A stretch of DNA of 21,933 nucleotides from an uncultured Clostridia bacterium (GCA_937884385.1 CALGCW010000171.1:1-21933); one strand, 5' to 3'. Positions 7,982 to 16,289 are shown, counted from the stretch's first letter. The notes: generated from the letters alone by a model not told the origin. A program made the numbers and translations.

Positions 7982-8614
7982 ATGATCGAAACAAACTCAA
8001 AACGCAATCTCTATATTAAGGTTGCACTCTCATCAATCTCGATAGTAATTATCGGACTTCTGCTTTGGAAATTCGACTTTGAGATCCTGTTCTTTATTCA
8101 AAAGTACCTTCGCAATGATATCCTTGACGTCATAGTCCCCTTCTACACCTCGCTCGGCGAGGACGGGATCATCTGGATAACCGTCGGTGTGATCCTTCTC
8201 ATCCCCAAAAAGACGAGAAAATGCGGAATCATGGTACTCTGCGCACTTCTCGTAATGCTCGTTGTTAACAATATCGTATTAAAAAACCTCATTGCAAGAA
8301 GCCGTCCCTGCTGGACCTACCCCGAAATGGTCGACCTTGTTGAGATACCGAAATCCTACTCGTTCCCATCGGGTCACACGGTATCCGCATTCGCAGTATC
8401 TCTTGTTATTCTTTCACAGCATAAAAAGCTCGGTATCGTTACCGTTATTATGGCTGCACTTATGGCGTTTACCCGACTTTACGTGTTCGTTCACTTTCCC
8501 ACCGATATCTTCGGAGGAATGCTCGTCGGCGCGTCTATAGCTTGCTTCGTGTGCTTCACAGAAAAGAAGCTCACACCCATCATTATGAGCAAGCTTCTAA
8601 AGAAAGCAGAATAA
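7982..8614 (+). CDS. PAP2-family membrane phosphatase
   Basis: A 210-residue type 2 phosphatidic-acid-phosphatase-like protein with about six hydrophobic segments. The three PAP2 motifs are complete: KNLIARSRP (Lys101 to Arg108-Pro109), PSGH (residues 129-132) and RLYVFVHFPTD (Arg165, His171, Asp175). Related enzymes dephosphorylate undecaprenyl pyrophosphate (PgpB/BcrC type) or lipid phosphates at the outer face of the membrane, and either role is possible here. The start has AAGGAG seven bases ahead. The gene is coupled to the HAD phosphatase upstream, and a strong terminator follows its stop. Confidence 0.93.
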   Translation: MIETNSKRNLYIKVALSSISIVIIGLLLWKFDFEILFFIQKYLRNDILDVIVPFYTSLGEDGIIWITVGVILLIPKKTRKCGIMVLCALLVMLVVNNIVLKNLIARSRPCWTYPEMVDLVEIPKSYSFPSGHTVSAFAVSLVILSQHKKLGIVTVIMAALMAFTRLYVFVHFPTDIFGGMLVGASIACFVCFTEKKLTPIIMSKLLKKAE

Positions 8615-8618
8615 ATAC

Positions 8619-8653
8619 AAAAAAATCCTGACCGTCGGTCAGGATTTTTTATT
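8619..8653. terminator. Bidirectional terminator between converging genes
   Basis: Stem ATCCTGACC/GGTCAGGAT with loop GTC and long A/T runs on both sides. It serves the PAP2 gene (+) and the nucleotidase/kinase fusion gene (-), whose stop starts at 8655. Confidence 0.93.
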
Positions 8654-9756
8654 TAAAACAACAATTCCAATATCTTATCGGCAACGGCATCGTAATCACC
8701 GTTGTTTTCAACCACGTAGTCGCATATCTCCTCGTTTCTTCTCTCGTCATCGATGGAGATTATCCTGTTGACCTTGTCTTCGTTAGTGCTGTTCTTTTCA
8801 AGGATTGCAGAAAGAAGCTCTCTTTTATCTCGCTTGACGTATACGGTCACCACGTCCTTGTAGTGGGTCTTAAGTGACATCGCACCGCAGATATCCATAA
8901 TTGCAAGCACTCTTTTATCGCTTGCAAGAATTGCGTCAACGTCGCTCTTTTTAGAGCCGAAGCCGTGTCCTGCGTACATAGTTGACTCAAAAAGCTCTTT
9001 TTTATCAAGCATTTTGAAGAATTCCTTTTTGTCAACGTAGTTATACCATTCGTCCTCACTCTTTGCGGTGGGGTCGATGGTAGTATAACTGAGGAGCTTT
9101 TCAAAATCATCTCTTTTTTCAAGAAGCTTCGCCGCAATCTTAGTCTTACCGGAGCCCGAAGGACCGACGAGCGCAACGATAGCTGGGTCCTTGTAATCGT
9201 CCTTTATTGCTGAATAGCTTGTAGTAATGACCTCAACGAGCTTTAAGAACTCATCGTAATTGTTCACCGCGAGCATTCCCGTTGCACTTTGATTCCAAGG
9301 GCGTCGCATAAGGATGGGATACGCCGCGTTGGAATTTATTACGTTGTGCATGCCGTCGTCAAAAAGTATGTCAACGTTGAGCTTGTCCTTACGGGTGCCC
9401 ATATATATGTTTTCGGGTGGAATTTCGGGAAATTCCCTCATTATCGACTCTGCCCTGATGCTCATAAACTGAGGGTAAACGGACGTGCATATAAACACCT
9501 CCGTCATCTGTGAGAGCTTACGCACGAATTCCTTAGCCCCCTCAATTACGGGCTGTGTTCTGAAAAATTCTTCGGTAAAGAACTCAAAAATTACGTCTGC
9601 GCGAGTACCGAGCTTACCCCAACGGTCCACCTCGTGAATGGTAAGCGGCGGATCAAATCTATATTTTTCATTTGCAAGCCTTATTGCATACGGTACACAT
9701 TCAAGTAAAACGTCGTCTACATCAAGCGCCGTAGTCATTCTGAATCTTCTGCTCAT
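8653..9756 (-). CDS. 5'(3')-nucleotidase (NT5C-like HAD) fused to guanylate-kinase-like domain
   Basis: A 367-residue two-domain protein. Residues 1-~180 look like an NT5C-type HAD nucleotidase: ALDVDDVLL carries Asp12 and Asp14, and DILFDDGMHNV resembles the final acidic motif. Residues ~192-367 look like guanylate kinase, with P-loop GPSGSGKT (198-205), the SYTT segment (Ser223) and GHGFG near 275. The two arginines that bind the GMP phosphate in guanylate kinases (TTRxxR) are replaced: here TTIDPT, Ile227 and Thr230. True GMP kinase activity is therefore doubtful. The open frame extends 22 codons further upstream, but the ATG at 9754-9756 is chosen because AGGAGG lies five bases before it and the promoter -10 overlaps the longer version. 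The combination of a nucleotidase and a kinase suggests nucleotide-pool control; this is inference. Confidence 0.82.
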   Translation of the reverse strand: MSRRFRMTTALDVDDVLLECVPYAIRLANEKYRFDPPLTIHEVDRWGKLGTRADVIFEFFTEEFFRTQPVIEGAKEFVRKLSQMTEVFICTSVYPQFMSIRAESIMREFPEIPPENIYMGTRKDKLNVDILFDDGMHNVINSNAAYPILMRRPWNQSATGMLAVNNYDEFLKLVEVITTSYSAIKDDYKDPAIVALVGPSGSGKTKIAAKLLEKRDDFEKLLSYTTIDPTAKSEDEWYNYVDKKEFFKMLDKKELFESTMYAGHGFGSKKSDVDAILASDKRVLAIMDICGAMSLKTHYKDVVTVYVKRDKRELLSAILEKNSTNEDKVNRIISIDDERRNEEICDYVVENNGDYDAVADKILELLF

Positions 9757-9787
9757 TCTTTCCTCCTTGCACTTACTTGTAATATAA

Positions 9788-9816
9788 ATTATACCACATA
9801 AAAAAAGGAAATACAA
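9788..9816 (-). promoter_or_regulatory. Promoter for the nucleotidase/kinase fusion gene
   Basis: Minus-strand TTGTAT (9811-9816), 17-nt spacer, TATAAT (9788-9793) with an extended TGG before the -10. The -35 lies inside the terminator hairpin of the upstream gene. Confidence 0.8.
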
Positions 9817-9832
9817 GTGCATTTCCCTTTTT
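9801..9832 (-). terminator. Terminator of the YwaF-like gene, overlapping the next promoter
   Basis: AGGAAAT/ATTTCC stem flanked by A- and T-runs, with loop around 9814-9820, six bases past the stop codon at 9838. It overlaps the -35 box of the following gene. Confidence 0.75.
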
Positions 9833-9837
9833 GTAAA

Positions 9838-10608
9838 TTAATTTTCTTCTACCCTTCCGCGAAGTCTTATATTAAGCTTGTCTATCGCTCTGTATAGATA
9901 ATAGCACGCAACGAAGAAAAGCACATGAAGCACGCTAAGTATAAGCACGTAGATGGTCTGACCTGCCGCATATCCGATCGCATCCTTTATGGAATTAACG
10001 AAATCGTTAACAGGACCGATATTGCAGGTATAAAAGTTTGCATAGTTCGTTTTAAGAAGCTGGGACATCGTACCTGCAACTGCGGAAAAGGCGGCGCCGA
10101 AGATGGCGAGATATTTCGAATAATTCTTATCTCCGACGTGATGAAGTCTCAGTGCTATAATAAGAATAAACTCAAAAATCACGACGTTGTGGAAAAATAC
10201 GGTGTGGAAGTCAAAATAGTCGTTGAAGAAATTCGTTATGTTCCAAGCCCCGTAGATAAGGTTTGGATAGACCACCATAAATATCACCATTGCAGTGGTT
10301 ACAGTACAGGTGACCGTTTTAACGATATCCTGATACTTGCCCTTATAGAACGCCATAAGTGGCAAAAGCGGAATAAAAAGCGAGCACACGTGAAGCGGAA
10401 TATGATAAAGATCGTACCCTCTTTGAAATGAAAAATACTGCTTTCCCACTTCGCTCAAAAAGAGCAAGACCGCAAGTACTTGAAAAGGTATCATTCTGAC
10501 CTTAAGCGACTTTTTGCCGATAAGTTTGTTAAGAATGATTGCGATGATGATCATTGCGATCTCGGTAGGAATGAGCTGCCAAAAATGTTCTTTCGTCCAA
10601 AGCTCCAT
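9838..10608 (-). CDS. YwaF/TP0381 (TMEM164-like) integral membrane protein
   Basis: A 256-residue polytopic protein with about seven hydrophobic segments, matching the conserved bacterial YwaF/TP0381 integral membrane family. The diagnostic parts are LYHIPLHVCSLFIPLLP (Cys75), YPNLIYGAWNITNFF and DFHTVFFHNVVIFE (His135, His140). The eukaryotic relative TMEM164 is reported as an acyltransferase using a Cys and a downstream His. Cys75 and His135 sit at a comparable distance, so lipid acyl transfer is a reasonable hypothesis, but no bacterial member's reaction is read from this sequence. The start has GGAGGAG just ahead of the ATG and its own TTGACA promoter. It lies between a cytosolic nucleotide enzyme and a secreted glycosidase-like gene, each with its own promoter. 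Confidence 0.82.
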   Translation of the reverse strand: MELWTKEHFWQLIPTEIAMIIIAIILNKLIGKKSLKVRMIPFQVLAVLLFLSEVGKQYFSFQRGYDLYHIPLHVCSLFIPLLPLMAFYKGKYQDIVKTVTCTVTTAMVIFMVVYPNLIYGAWNITNFFNDYFDFHTVFFHNVVIFEFILIIALRLHHVGDKNYSKYLAIFGAAFSAVAGTMSQLLKTNYANFYTCNIGPVNDFVNSIKDAIGYAAGQTIYVLILSVLHVLFFVACYYLYRAIDKLNIRLRGRVEEN

Positions 10609-10660
10609 AATAGCTCCTCCGATTTACTTTATTTCTACAAAATTTGCAGATCCTAACATC

Positions 10661-10689
10661 AATATATCACGGTTGATTGCATTTGTCAA
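10661..10689 (-). promoter_or_regulatory. Sigma-A promoter for the YwaF-like gene
   Basis: Minus-strand TTGACA (10684-10689), 17-nt spacer, TATATT (10661-10666) with TG one base ahead of the -10. Confidence 0.85.
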
Positions 10690-10693
10690 TAAG

Positions 10694-10725
10694 AAAATGA
10701 GCCAATTATTAAATCAGGTCATTTT
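10694..10725 (-). terminator. Probable terminator of the GHL10-like gene
   Basis: AAAATGA/TCATTTT stem extended by CC/GG with a bulged base, 6 bases past the stop codon at 10731. Its U-run is imperfect. Confidence 0.6.
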
Positions 10726-10730
10726 TGTTT

Positions 10731-12650
10731 TTATCGCTCCTTGCGGGCAAGAGCCGCATTCAGTATATTATCTATATAATCTATCTGCTCGCACAGCCTT
10801 GCAGAAACGTTTTTATCGGCAAATCCTTCTGCTTCTTCCCTCATTTTTGCCAGCACCTCAAGCAAGGAAGAAATATCACAGTTCTCTTTCAAAAACGGCA
10901 AGGTTTCAGAAGCAAAGCTCTCCATCGCTTCCCTCTCGGCACCCGTCATTCTTGAAGAATATATCCGCCCGTACCTATCAAGGATCTCGCTTCTCCAAGC
11001 ACGCACGATAATACTTGCCTCTGCCGTGGGACTTACCGCCCAACCGCTGTGTGAGCCCGCGCTCATTGCAGACAGTATCGCAGCTGAACGGTCACTGTTC
11101 TTTGTTATGTAGTTCTGCGAAGCAAAAAGTGAAACACCGCATATATCCGTCATCTTCAATGCTTCAATAAGCTCTTGATTTTCACGCAAGGAGGCGCCGT
11201 TGTAAAGGGGCGAGATACCTATATAGTTCAATACCGAAGAGGAATACCTTGCAAATTCATTCGCACTCGAAACGAGCAGCTCTTCATTCTCGGTATATAT
11301 CATAGGCAGAATAACGTCAATGTATCCAAGCTCTATCCAAGTCAGTATATCCTGCTTATATATGCTCTTTGCCTGCTCAATGAATCCGTAAGGACTTGCA
11401 GAGATCACCGTTTCGGGACTGATCCTGCGGATATGAGCGCTCAGCTCTCCTACAAGAGCAGTTATCGACTCGCACTTTTCCTCGTCCGTCACACCGTCCT
11501 GAGCAAGGATGGGAGAGATTCCCGTCTCCGAATATCTGATATAGTCATAGCTTATACCGTCAAAATCGTATTTTTCAAGCATCTCGGTGATAACGTTCCT
11601 CAAAAACTCGCGCACCTCAGTGTTTGCCGGATCTAAAAAGTATTCCGATCTGTCACCGTTTTCATCGGCACAGAGCCATTCCTCCTTAATGTGCTCCGGC
11701 ACATAGTATCCGCTGATTCCACCCTTAAGAAGCTCCACCCACGCGTGGACCTCAATCCCTCGCTTGTGGCACTCGGAGATGAGCGCAAGCGTATAATCGC
11801 TTCCGTACTCACCGTAGTCAAAATTCGCCATTGAGGGATGCTCCGTGCGTGTGACCTCGCTGTAATACGTAGTCATTCCGTGCCAAAAGGTCTCGACATA
11901 CAATGTGTTTATTCCAAGCTCAACAAGCCTGTCGGCAAAGGCTTTAACTCCTTCAAGCGTGCTCTCGTCAAATGAAGACGCATTCGGTCTGTGCCAAAGT
12001 CCCCTTCCTTCGACAGCACGGCTCTCTATCGTAAGATAATATTTTTCATCTATAAGACGCATTACAGAGTCATACTTATCTTTGATCGCCTCAAGGTCGG
12101 GCTGAGCACTCCAAAAGCTCATTTTGAGCTTCCACACAGCACCGTCGACCCTCTTATCCGCGTTTTCGATGGCAGTATAGTCAAGATCATAAAGACCTTC
12201 TCTTTTGTATTCAATTATAGAGTCAACACGCCCATTTTCAATTTCAATGCGCTTTAAGTACGATTTTTCAAGATCGCGCGTAACCGCAACGCGACCGTCC
12301 TTGACTTTGATTGTATCTCCGATCTCAATTTTCCTCAAAAAATCCGCCGAAGTGCCGTGGCCGCTTAAAACGTAAGTGCCCTGCGAGAGAGCGACCGTAT
12401 CTCCAAGCTCAACGGCACATCCGGATCTCTTTTCGACCAGTACTTCATAGCCGTATTCGTTTCTTTCAATATCCTCGGTATAAACGATAAGCTCGTTTGC
12501 GTATCTGACGGTGTTCTCACCATGTACAGCGGCTTCTCCAACCTGATTTACAAGCTGCCCCTTGCGAAGATAATAAAGAGACGCCCAAGCAAAGACAGAT
12601 ACTGCGAGCAAAGCCAAAGCAATAGCTATAATGACGGTTTTCCTTTTCAT
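10731..12650 (-). CDS. Glycosyl-hydrolase-like family 10 (GHL10/YngK-like) membrane-anchored protein
   Basis: A 639-residue exported protein. Residues 5-28 form an uncleaved-looking signal anchor (MKRKTVIIAIALALLAVSVF). Residues ~30-215 are a beta-rich region including VLSGHGTSADFLRKIEIGD. Residues ~218-500 match the GHL10/YngK TIM-barrel family: GLWHRPNASSFDE, INTLYVETFWHG, RGIEVHAWVELL, FLDPANTEVREFL, YDFDGISYDYIRYSE and VILPMIYTE. The C-terminus is a helical extension. Members are predicted glycosidases of the cell envelope; the substrate is unknown. The longer reading frame (start 12707) is rejected because its first codons overlap the promoter. ATG 12648-12650 has GGAGG five bases ahead. 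It is a single-gene unit between its own promoter and terminator. Confidence 0.88.
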   Translation of the reverse strand: MKRKTVIIAIALALLAVSVFAWASLYYLRKGQLVNQVGEAAVHGENTVRYANELIVYTEDIERNEYGYEVLVEKRSGCAVELGDTVALSQGTYVLSGHGTSADFLRKIEIGDTIKVKDGRVAVTRDLEKSYLKRIEIENGRVDSIIEYKREGLYDLDYTAIENADKRVDGAVWKLKMSFWSAQPDLEAIKDKYDSVMRLIDEKYYLTIESRAVEGRGLWHRPNASSFDESTLEGVKAFADRLVELGINTLYVETFWHGMTTYYSEVTRTEHPSMANFDYGEYGSDYTLALISECHKRGIEVHAWVELLKGGISGYYVPEHIKEEWLCADENGDRSEYFLDPANTEVREFLRNVITEMLEKYDFDGISYDYIRYSETGISPILAQDGVTDEEKCESITALVGELSAHIRRISPETVISASPYGFIEQAKSIYKQDILTWIELGYIDVILPMIYTENEELLVSSANEFARYSSSVLNYIGISPLYNGASLRENQELIEALKMTDICGVSLFASQNYITKNSDRSAAILSAMSAGSHSGWAVSPTAEASIIVRAWRSEILDRYGRIYSSRMTGAEREAMESFASETLPFLKENCDISSLLEVLAKMREEAEGFADKNVSARLCEQIDYIDNILNAALARKER

Positions 12651-12678
12651 AAGCGCCTCCTTTTTTAGAATATATACG

Positions 12679-12707
12679 ATTATAGCACAAAAAATGCTCC
12701 TGCACAA
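12679..12707 (-). promoter_or_regulatory. Promoter for the GHL10-like gene
   Basis: Minus-strand TTGTGC (12702-12707), 17-nt spacer, TATAAT (12679-12684) with extended TGC, 28 bases ahead of the start codon. Confidence 0.8.
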
Positions 12708-12735
12708 TAATTATCAACAAAAATTGTCGAAATAT

Positions 12736-12762
12736 GCAAAAAAGCACGCTTCCGCGTGCTTT
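12736..12762 (-). terminator. Terminator of the pectate lyase operon
   Basis: Stem AAAGCACGC/GCGTGCTTT with a four-base loop, followed on the minus strand by a run of six T. It lies 11 bases past the pectate lyase stop codon. Confidence 0.88.
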
Positions 12763-12773
12763 AAAGCTATTGT

Positions 12774-14603
12774 TTATTTACCTGCGCCCGCGTGCTGAGA
12801 AACGTAAGCAGGTACGTCATCCGCATCAAGCATAACGCTGACGTCACTTCTCTTGTTCACAGCATCATAGTAGAACAGGTCAGGATTCGTATCGAAATTA
12901 CCGAGATTTGTTGAGCTGTCCGGCTTGCAGGTCGCGCTTACGGTCTTGTCTCTCTGCGTCACAACAGTCGCACCGCTTGTGCTTGAGCCGTCAAATACGT
13001 CACCAAAGGACTTAGCCACGGACGACGAGAGCTTAAACGGATATTTGCAGCTTTCAAAATAGTTGTTCTCGCTGAAAATATAAGAGTTCTTTCTGACATC
13101 CGAGCAAGTAGTGCACTGATCAAAATAGTTGTTATACGAATGGATATTAACATTTCTTCCGAGGGGAATGCGTGACTCGACCTTGTAGAAATAATTGTGA
13201 TGCATGGTCATATTCATACAAGCCTGGCTGTCACCGCTACCGAAGAGCATCGTTTTCTTGGGATTGTTGAAATAGTTGTATGCAAGGGTAAGATTTGATA
13301 CGTTGTTGAAGTCAACCGTTCCGTCGCCCGCATATTTATCGCGCTCACCTGAGATATCCCACGCGTTGTAGCCGCGATTGAAGGTGCAGCTATGCACCCA
13401 ATATCTGCTGTGATTAGCAAGGTCTGCCCTGTCACCGCCCATAAAGTTAAGCGCGTCCTCGGGGTAGCCCGTAAAGGTTATATTCTTAATCTCTATGCTG
13501 CTACATTCCTCAAATCCAATACCGAATTGGAAGAATTCCGCATCCGTTCCAACGCCCTCAACAGTGATATTTTTCGAGCCCTTCACCTCAAGCATATTGT
13601 AGTAAGAGTCGTCGTCGTAAACGCTCGCACCCTTGAGTGATGGGAAATCACTTCCCTTGTAGCTCGTTGTGCCCGAGCCACTGTTCGTCAGACGCACGTC
13701 GGTAAGGCCTGTGGGGGTGGTCTTGTAGTTATATGTTTTTGCTCCGCCGCCATTACCCTTCATCTTAACGATAAGGTTCGCAAGGTTTTCACCGTATTCG
13801 GTCGAGAAGGTATTTTCAAAGAAATCGTCAGTTGCGTTAGAGCCGTCGGAAAGTCGGGGCTCAACGTTCTTGTAATTCCATTGGTTCGTCGTGATCTTGC
13901 CAATAACGCGGATAAGCATGGGAGTATCAGACTTGTACTGCGCTTGAAGGATATTTACAAGACCCACGTATTCCGTACCGTTAATGGTACAAGTGACGGT
14001 GTTCTTGTTCTCATTCGTCACGTAGATGACCTTCGTTCCCTCTTTAAGCGTTCCGTCGTTGTTGTATGCACCTACACCTTCGGTAGCACCGAAATGAGCA
14101 TAACCGCTTCTGTCCTGCGCCAAAACGCTTACACTTGCAGTAGCTTCCATTCCCGCAAGGGGAATTTTGACCTTAACGTCATACTCGCCTGCAGAAACGC
14201 CGAGAATGTACGCAATATTATATTCCTCACCCTTGAAGGTGAGCTCGCTGTCAAGCTTTACGTAATCATCATCGGTAGATTTTTTGTAATAAACCTCATA
14301 ATCAAGGTTAAAGATCTTCGAAGTTGTCACCACGATCTGCTCGTTGAGTCCGATAAGCTCATTGATAATAGCAGGCTGCACAGGTCCAACTCCGGGTCCC
14401 GGATTTGCCGTAGTAGTAGTTGTTGAGGTAGTTGTCGTAGTAGTTGTGGTTGTTGTCGACGTTGTGGTCGGCTTCGTAGTTGTCGGTCTTGTAGTGCTTG
14501 GTCTTGTCGTCGTTGCGCTCGTGGATGTCCCGGGGTCTATCACGCAGGATGCCATCGAGAACACTAAAACAAGCGAGATAAGCGCCAATAAAAATTTTTT
14601 CAT
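12774..14603 (-). CDS. Pectate lyase (PL1-like) lipoprotein with Thr-rich linker
   Basis: A 609-residue surface lipoprotein. The signal peptide ends in a lipobox (SMASC, Cys20), then a Thr/Ser/Pro linker (about residues 25-72) including a run of ten or more threonines. A beta-rich Ig-like region (~80-165) precedes a right-handed beta-helix. The helix shows polysaccharide lyase family 1 hallmarks: HSCTFN, DGTVDF, MLFGSGD, MHHNYF, then SRIPLGR with Arg478 in the place of the catalytic arginine, and HSYNNYFD. PL1 enzymes cleave polygalacturonate by beta-elimination using Ca2+; this one would act outside the cell. AAGGAG lies six bases before the ATG. It is the last gene of a four-gene minus-strand run, 25 bases after the propeller-like lipoprotein gene. 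Confidence 0.9.
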   Translation of the reverse strand: MKKFLLALISLVLVFSMASCVIDPGTSTSATTTRPSTTRPTTTKPTTTSTTTTTTTTTTSTTTTTANPGPGVGPVQPAIINELIGLNEQIVVTTSKIFNLDYEVYYKKSTDDDYVKLDSELTFKGEEYNIAYILGVSAGEYDVKVKIPLAGMEATASVSVLAQDRSGYAHFGATEGVGAYNNDGTLKEGTKVIYVTNENKNTVTCTINGTEYVGLVNILQAQYKSDTPMLIRVIGKITTNQWNYKNVEPRLSDGSNATDDFFENTFSTEYGENLANLIVKMKGNGGGAKTYNYKTTPTGLTDVRLTNSGSGTTSYKGSDFPSLKGASVYDDDSYYNMLEVKGSKNITVEGVGTDAEFFQFGIGFEECSSIEIKNITFTGYPEDALNFMGGDRADLANHSRYWVHSCTFNRGYNAWDISGERDKYAGDGTVDFNNVSNLTLAYNYFNNPKKTMLFGSGDSQACMNMTMHHNYFYKVESRIPLGRNVNIHSYNNYFDQCTTCSDVRKNSYIFSENNYFESCKYPFKLSSSVAKSFGDVFDGSSTSGATVVTQRDKTVSATCKPDSSTNLGNFDTNPDLFYYDAVNKRSDVSVMLDADDVPAYVSQHAGAGK

Positions 14604-14628
14604 ACTAATCTCCTTTAACCAAGATAAT

Positions 14629-15420
14629 TTATCTCAATAGATTGTTCACCTTATAGATTTCACATTTATCGTAATCACCGCAGATGACGTATATCTCGTT
14701 GTCAATAACACTCACCGCCTCTGCCTCGCAAAGACCGGGGAGATCCATCTCATATTCAAGCAAGGTATGTCCGTCATATGAGAATATGTAGATGTAATTG
14801 TGGAAAACGCCCTCAAGACTGCCCCTGATGGCATATATAACGTCATCGGCGCAGTAATAGCTCTGCGGCGTTGTGTTTTCCCTATAATCCACCTCAAACG
14901 AATACAAAAGCTGAAGATCCTTTCCGTAAACGTTCATCTTGTCGCCGTTCCACTCTCCGCCGACAAAGACCTGCTTTTCCTTGCAGTATGCGATGGACAT
15001 AAAGGGCTCGTTGAGGTCCTTCGTCTCTATTATCTCAAAGGTGTCCTTGTCGAGTATGGAATATCTGTAATAATGTCCGTCGGGCGATTGACAGTGAGCT
15101 ATCATAAGGTCGCCGTTCTCAAGGAGCGTGATGCTGTTCGCGTGGTCGAGCGGCAATATCTCGCTTTGCTTTACCACGTTGCCGTCCATGTCGGCTTTAA
15201 CGATTATCGCCGTCTCCGTGGGAAGAGTTTTATTTATAAAGGCAACGTAAAAATATTCTCCGTCAAACGTGCCGCCCTGAACCGTGTTAAACAATAAGTC
15301 GGGCTGATCTATCGTCAAAAAATGCACCGTTTCCGCGTCTCGGGTGTTCCACTTGAGACAGCACGAAAATAGCGAGCAAGAGAGCGCAAAAATCAATAAA
15401 AGCAATAATATTTTTTTCAT
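14629..15420 (-). CDS. Putative lipoprotein, beta-propeller-like
   Basis: A 263-residue protein with a signal peptide (MKKILLLLLIFALSCSLFSC) whose lipobox cysteine is residue 20 or 21. The remainder is built of repeated beta-strand units (GTFDGEYFYVAFI, ITLLENGDLMIAH, SIAYCKEKQVFVGGEW, YCADDVIYAIRGS, VSVIDNEIYVICGD) spaced about 40 residues apart. This resembles beta-propeller repeats, such as those of YncE-like or quinoprotein-like lipoproteins. No catalytic motif is seen. The start lies one base after the stop of the 78-residue gene, with GGTGA overlapping, so translation is probably coupled. Sitting directly upstream of a pectate lyase lipoprotein, it may bind or sense surface polysaccharide; this is inference. 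Confidence 0.75.
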   Translation of the reverse strand: MKKILLLLLIFALSCSLFSCCLKWNTRDAETVHFLTIDQPDLLFNTVQGGTFDGEYFYVAFINKTLPTETAIIVKADMDGNVVKQSEILPLDHANSITLLENGDLMIAHCQSPDGHYYRYSILDKDTFEIIETKDLNEPFMSIAYCKEKQVFVGGEWNGDKMNVYGKDLQLLYSFEVDYRENTTPQSYYCADDVIYAIRGSLEGVFHNYIYIFSYDGHTLLEYEMDLPGLCEAEAVSVIDNEIYVICGDYDKCEIYKVNNLLR

Positions 15421-15421
15421 A

Positions 15422-15658
15422 TCAGTTCACCTTTCCAACAATACTTTCTTCTTTATAGTTATACACAAAGGTCGGACATTCTCCGCCCATTTGAATTGTA
15501 TACAAAATATTACCTGCCTCGTCAACGCTTGCCTCGTGGATGAAGCCGTGGCGAAGCTCTCCGCAATGGCGAAAACGCACAAAATCGCGGCGCACGTACT
15601 TTGCCCCCTCGGGCCACGCGCTCTTTTTGGGCTTGCGCTTGAATATATCGAAAAACAT
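15422..15658 (-). CDS. Small conserved-looking protein, 78 residues, hypothetical
   Basis: A 78-residue soluble protein starting MFFDIFKRKPKK, then about 60 residues with a beta-rich pattern (YVRRDFVRFRHCGELRHGFI, NILYTIQMGGE, TFVYNYKEESIVG). This could be a small barrel fold. I do not recognise the family. The frame opens at 15709, but ATG 15656-15658 is preferred: GGAAGGTGA precedes it and overlaps the stop codon of the upstream gene (15663-15665), as in translational coupling. It is the second gene of the four-gene operon. Confidence 0.65.
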   Translation of the reverse strand: MFFDIFKRKPKKSAWPEGAKYVRRDFVRFRHCGELRHGFIHEASVDEAGNILYTIQMGGECPTFVYNYKEESIVGKVN

Positions 15659-15662
15659 ATGA

Positions 15663-16214
15663 TCACCTTCCGTATAAATTATTCTTAAAAATATAAGACT
15701 TATCGACAAGAGGAATGCCTAATGATATCAACGCTTTTTCCCAATCTGTCAGCGGATCACCTAAGTATGAAGCGGTATTGATTGTATCTTCATAGGTACA
15801 TATTTTCTTTCCATCACGGTCAATAAACGTCAACAAGATGCCTCTGCCTCTCGAATAATTTTTATCAATTTCTAATGTACAATCTTTATAATTAACTTCG
15901 TATACGCTTACTTTATTAAATAGATTAGTGATCTCAATCGACATCGGTTTGATAATCAGATGATTATTCTTCAGCCTGCTCCACTCCAAATACAACACAA
16001 TAGTTGTTATAAACATAATAAGAGAAAACGGCAAAACAGCAAAAAAAACATCAGCAGAGTAAAAAAAGGCTAAAAAAGCACCTGGAATAATGACAATAAA
16101 TGAAGCATTTACTATCAAAAATATACAACGATACTCTTTGCATCTCGTTTTATAGTGTATTAGGTCTCTCACGGTCCAATCATCGAAAACGACTGTTTCG
16201 GAATTTGTTTCCAT
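15663..16214 (-). CDS. Two-TM membrane protein with PH-like C-terminus, hypothetical
   Basis: A 183-residue protein of no named family. A ~28-residue acidic cytosolic N-terminus precedes two hydrophobic helices (about residues 32-54 and 57-80; IFLIVNASFIVIIPGAFLAF and FAVLPFSLIMFITTIVLYL). A soluble beta-rich domain follows (LIIKPMSIEI, VNYKDCTLEID, GILLTFIDRDGKKICTYED). The layout recalls the pair at 3270-4281 but sequence identity is not obvious. The frame opens at 16235; ATG 16212-16214 is chosen because AGAGGTGATG sits directly ahead and the promoter -10 overlaps the longer start. It is the first gene of the pectate lyase operon and is divergent from the tmRNA. Confidence 0.7.
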   Translation of the reverse strand: METNSETVVFDDWTVRDLIHYKTRCKEYRCIFLIVNASFIVIIPGAFLAFFYSADVFFAVLPFSLIMFITTIVLYLEWSRLKNNHLIIKPMSIEITNLFNKVSVYEVNYKDCTLEIDKNYSRGRGILLTFIDRDGKKICTYEDTINTASYLGDPLTDWEKALISLGIPLVDKSYIFKNNLYGR

Positions 16215-16233
16215 AACATCACCTCTTATGTTC

Positions 16234-16262
16234 ATAATAACATACTTTTAGTAAAATAGCAA
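16234..16262 (-). promoter_or_regulatory. Promoter of the pectate lyase operon
   Basis: Minus-strand TTGCTA (16257-16262), 17-nt spacer, TATTAT (16234-16239) with extended TGT, 20 bases ahead of the first start codon. Confidence 0.75.
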
Positions 16263-16289
16263 GAAAAATTTGTTTTTGAGAAAAATCTC

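Noticed and set aside
14344..14640. Valine-rich plus-strand reading frame
   Set aside because: It is the antisense shadow of the Thr-rich linker and signal peptide of the pectate lyase gene, with no ribosome binding site.
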